Source: Streptomyces hokutonensis (lineage in GTDB: Bacteria > Actinomycetota > Actinomycetes > Streptomycetales > Streptomycetaceae). Taken from it: 64,000 nt of DNA. Below, piece after piece: positions 62,625 through 64,000 of the stretch. The stretch is from positions 62,001 to 126,000 of the forward strand of contig NZ_BARG01000034.1 of assembly GCF_000376565.1 (NCBI RefSeq). Direction: 5' to 3'. The notes under the pieces are model-generated. The model was not told where the DNA came from. It was given only the letters and a program-made list of their open reading frames with translations, and made no database searches. The first letter of the stretch is position 1. Each line of letters opens with the position of its first letter. Made by a program: the position numbers and the translations under genes.

Positions 62625-62877
62625 TGCCGTCACATCTCCCGTTCTACACTGCCGACCCAATACACACTATTTCGGACACGCCGCCCAGTCGTCCGCACGG
62701 TGACCCGCATATGGGTGTCGCGCATTATCGCCCCACTTGCCGCTATTCGGCACCGGTACAGCTTACGTTGTACAACGCAGCGAGCTTCCTCGGGGTGTCC
62801 TGCACATCACAACAACACACCGATTGGCGTCAAGATTCCTTGGGCCGGGCCGAGTTGACGTTTCCTTTGCAGACGCG

Positions 62878-62908
62878 GGGCCCCGCCGGAGCAGTTCCGG
62901 CGGGGCCC
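62878..62908 (-). terminator. Terminator hairpin after the ABC exporter genes
   Basis: Perfect 12-base arms GGGCCCCGCCGG and CCGGCGGGGCCC surround a seven-base loop AGCAGTT, 40 bases past the stop of the ATPase gene. It separates the exporter transcript from the hopanoid promoter. Confidence 0.9.
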
Positions 62909-62948
62909 TGGGAAGCGTTCCGGGCTTTTGCGCCCATATGCGAGTGGA

Positions 62949-63755
62949 CTACTTGCCGGTGAACTTCTCGTACTCCTTGAGTACCTCTTCGGTCGGTCCG
63001 TCCATCCGCAGTTCGCCGCGTTCCAGCCACAGCACCCGGTCGCAGGTGTCGCGGATCGACTTGTTGTTGTGGCTGACCAGGAACACCGTGCCCGCGGACT
63101 TGCGCAGTTCACGGATGCGCTGCTCGGAGCGGACCTGGAACTTGCGGTCTCCGGTGGCCAGCGCCTCGTCGATCATCAGGACGTCGTGGTCCTTGGCGGC
63201 GGCGATGGAGAAGCGCAGCCGGGCCGCCATTCCGGAGGAATAGGTGCGCATGGGAAGGGTGATGAAGTCGCCCTTCTCGTTGATCCCGGAGAAATCGACG
63301 ATCTCCTGGTAGCGCTCCCTGACCTGTTCGCGGCTCATGCCCATGGCGAGACCGCCCAGGATGACGTTCCGCTCGCCGGTGAGGTCGTTCATCAGGGCCG
63401 CGTTCACGCCCAGCAGCGAGGGCTGGCCGTTGGTGTAGACCCGGCCGCTCTCGGCCGGGAGCAGGCCGGCGATGGCGCGCAGCAGGGTCGACTTGCCGGA
63501 ACCGTTGGAGCCGATCAGGCCGACGGCCTCGCCCCGGTAGGCGACGAAGGAGACGCCCCTGACGGCGTGCACCTTGCGCACCCCGCGCTCCTCGCCGCGC
63601 TTGACTATGCGGCTGAGGGCGGCGGTGGCGCTGCCCTTGCCGGTCTTGGCGCCGTGCACGCGGTAGACGATGTGCAGTTCGTCCGCGACGACGGTGGGGA
63701 TCAGCGCCTCCGGCGTCTGGTCCACCGGGTTCTGCTCGGTGTCGGGCTCAGCCAC
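62949..63755 (-). CDS. ABC transporter ATP-binding protein (TagH/Wzt-like polysaccharide exporter)
   Basis: A 268-residue ATPase. Walker A is GSNGSGKSTLL near residue 84, the signature motif is TYSSGMAARLRFSIA near 175 and Walker B is VLMIDEAL near 192. HNNKSIRD contains the switch His. VRGVSFVAYRGEAVGLIGSN and LLGVNAALMNDLTGERNVIL are typical of the polysaccharide/teichoic-acid (TagH/RfbE) branch. It would energise export of a lipid-linked wall polymer or O-antigen-like glycan with the permease encoded upstream. Its start overlaps the permease stop by eight bases. No Wzt-type C-terminal carbohydrate domain is present. Confidence 0.92.
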   Translation of the reverse strand: MAEPDTEQNPVDQTPEALIPTVVADELHIVYRVHGAKTGKGSATAALSRIVKRGEERGVRKVHAVRGVSFVAYRGEAVGLIGSNGSGKSTLLRAIAGLLPAESGRVYTNGQPSLLGVNAALMNDLTGERNVILGGLAMGMSREQVRERYQEIVDFSGINEKGDFITLPMRTYSSGMAARLRFSIAAAKDHDVLMIDEALATGDRKFQVRSEQRIRELRKSAGTVFLVSHNNKSIRDTCDRVLWLERGELRMDGPTEEVLKEYEKFTGK

Positions 63756-64000
63756 GGCCGTACCTCTCCTCCGCCTGCCAGAAGTACACGAAGCCGCCGG
63801 CGAACAGGACCACGGCCCAGAAGGTGGCGATGGCCCAGACGTGCGGCGGCAGGTTCGAGGAGCCGTAGCCGTCGATGAGCGCGAAGCGCATCAGGTCCAT
63901 GTAGATGGCGGCCGGGTTCACCTGGAGGAAGCGGATGAACACCTCGGAGCGGCCCTCCATCATCTTGCTGATGGAGAACATGACGCCGGAGGTGTACATC
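63748..64000 (-). CDS. ABC-2 type permease (TagG-like), C-terminal part only
   Basis: Only the last ~83 residues lie in the window: MFSISKMMEGRSEVFIRFLQ, then VNPAAIYMDLMRFALIDG and a final membrane helix (HVWAIATFWAVVLFAGGFVY) ending in FWQAEERYGRG. This is the C-terminus of TagG/RfbD-type polysaccharide permeases. It pairs with the ATPase gene that overlaps its 3' end. Confidence 0.88.
   Translation of the reverse strand, partial: MYTSGVMFSISKMMEGRSEVFIRFLQVNPAAIYMDLMRFALIDGYGSSNLPPHVWAIATFWAVVLFAGGFVYFWQAEERYGRG

Noticed and set aside
62766-62777. Twelve-base perfect palindrome CGTTGTACAACG between the hopanoid and exporter units
   Set aside because: Too short and too common by chance to call an operator without a second copy or a known binding protein.

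Overview
The window is about 72% G+C with strong third-position GC bias. It carries a four-gene conservon (sensor kinase, roadblock, DUF742, GTPase), AfsR-type regulators, a hopanoid operon with embedded dxs and ispG, and tdh-kbl. Together these point to a Streptomyces chromosome; the exact species cannot be told. Nearly every gene is ordinary and compact, with many 1- to 4-base start/stop overlaps.

Layout. 1-7518: an exopolysaccharide operon on the minus strand (glycosyl-1-phosphate transferase, nucleotide-sugar dehydrogenase, glycosyltransferase, two Wzz-like proteins, and an asparagine-synthase-like gene cut by the window edge). 7519-9986: a gene-poor stretch with an ornithine-cyclodeaminase-like gene, a decayed short-chain dehydrogenase and tRNA-Pro(GGG). 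10144-16643: a two-subunit transketolase, small genes, an XRE-cupin regulator with a large palindrome on its start codon, a LysR gene and the tdh-kbl threonine-degradation pair. 16796-21403: a SnoaL/SDR pair, a LysR/muconolactone-isomerase-like divergent pair, a frameshifted MFS gene and a TetR gene. The same operator-like palindrome sits upstream of the TetR gene and of the SDR gene. 21401-25618: a GAF protein and the conservon. 26068-34519: a small membrane protein, a metallo-hydrolase, a glutamate-dehydrogenase-family gene, TetR, an SGNH esterase, an M23/LysM cell-wall hydrolase behind a cyclic-di-AMP riboswitch, and a GH36 alpha-galactosidase.

34641-47960 is the least conventional part. 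Two paralogous AfsR-like regulators of almost equal length bracket a redox-flavoured module: HxlR regulator plus quinone-oxidoreductase, catalase-related peroxidase, ECF sigma factor, soluble zinc anti-sigma factor and FAD-linked oxidase. A Dabb/SDR pair lies just beyond the second regulator.

49022-62562 is the hopanoid locus, transcribed leftward. hpnC, hpnD and hpnE make squalene from farnesyl diphosphate and squalene-hopene cyclase makes hopene. HpnH and HpnG add and trim the adenosyl side chain, and the aminotransferase forms the amino-polyol end. A prenyl diphosphate synthase, ispG and dxs are embedded, so precursor supply and cyclisation share one transcript. An XRE-cupin regulator and a 41-residue membrane protein close the locus. 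62949-64000 is a polysaccharide or teichoic-acid type ABC exporter whose permease runs off the end.

Most of the gene content is known biology. The candidates for something less described are the dual AfsR-like/redox module, the shared TetR operator, the riboswitch whose P1 stem abuts the ribosome binding site, and several large palindromes at regulator starts. All functional statements rest on reading motifs by eye; no database search was run.
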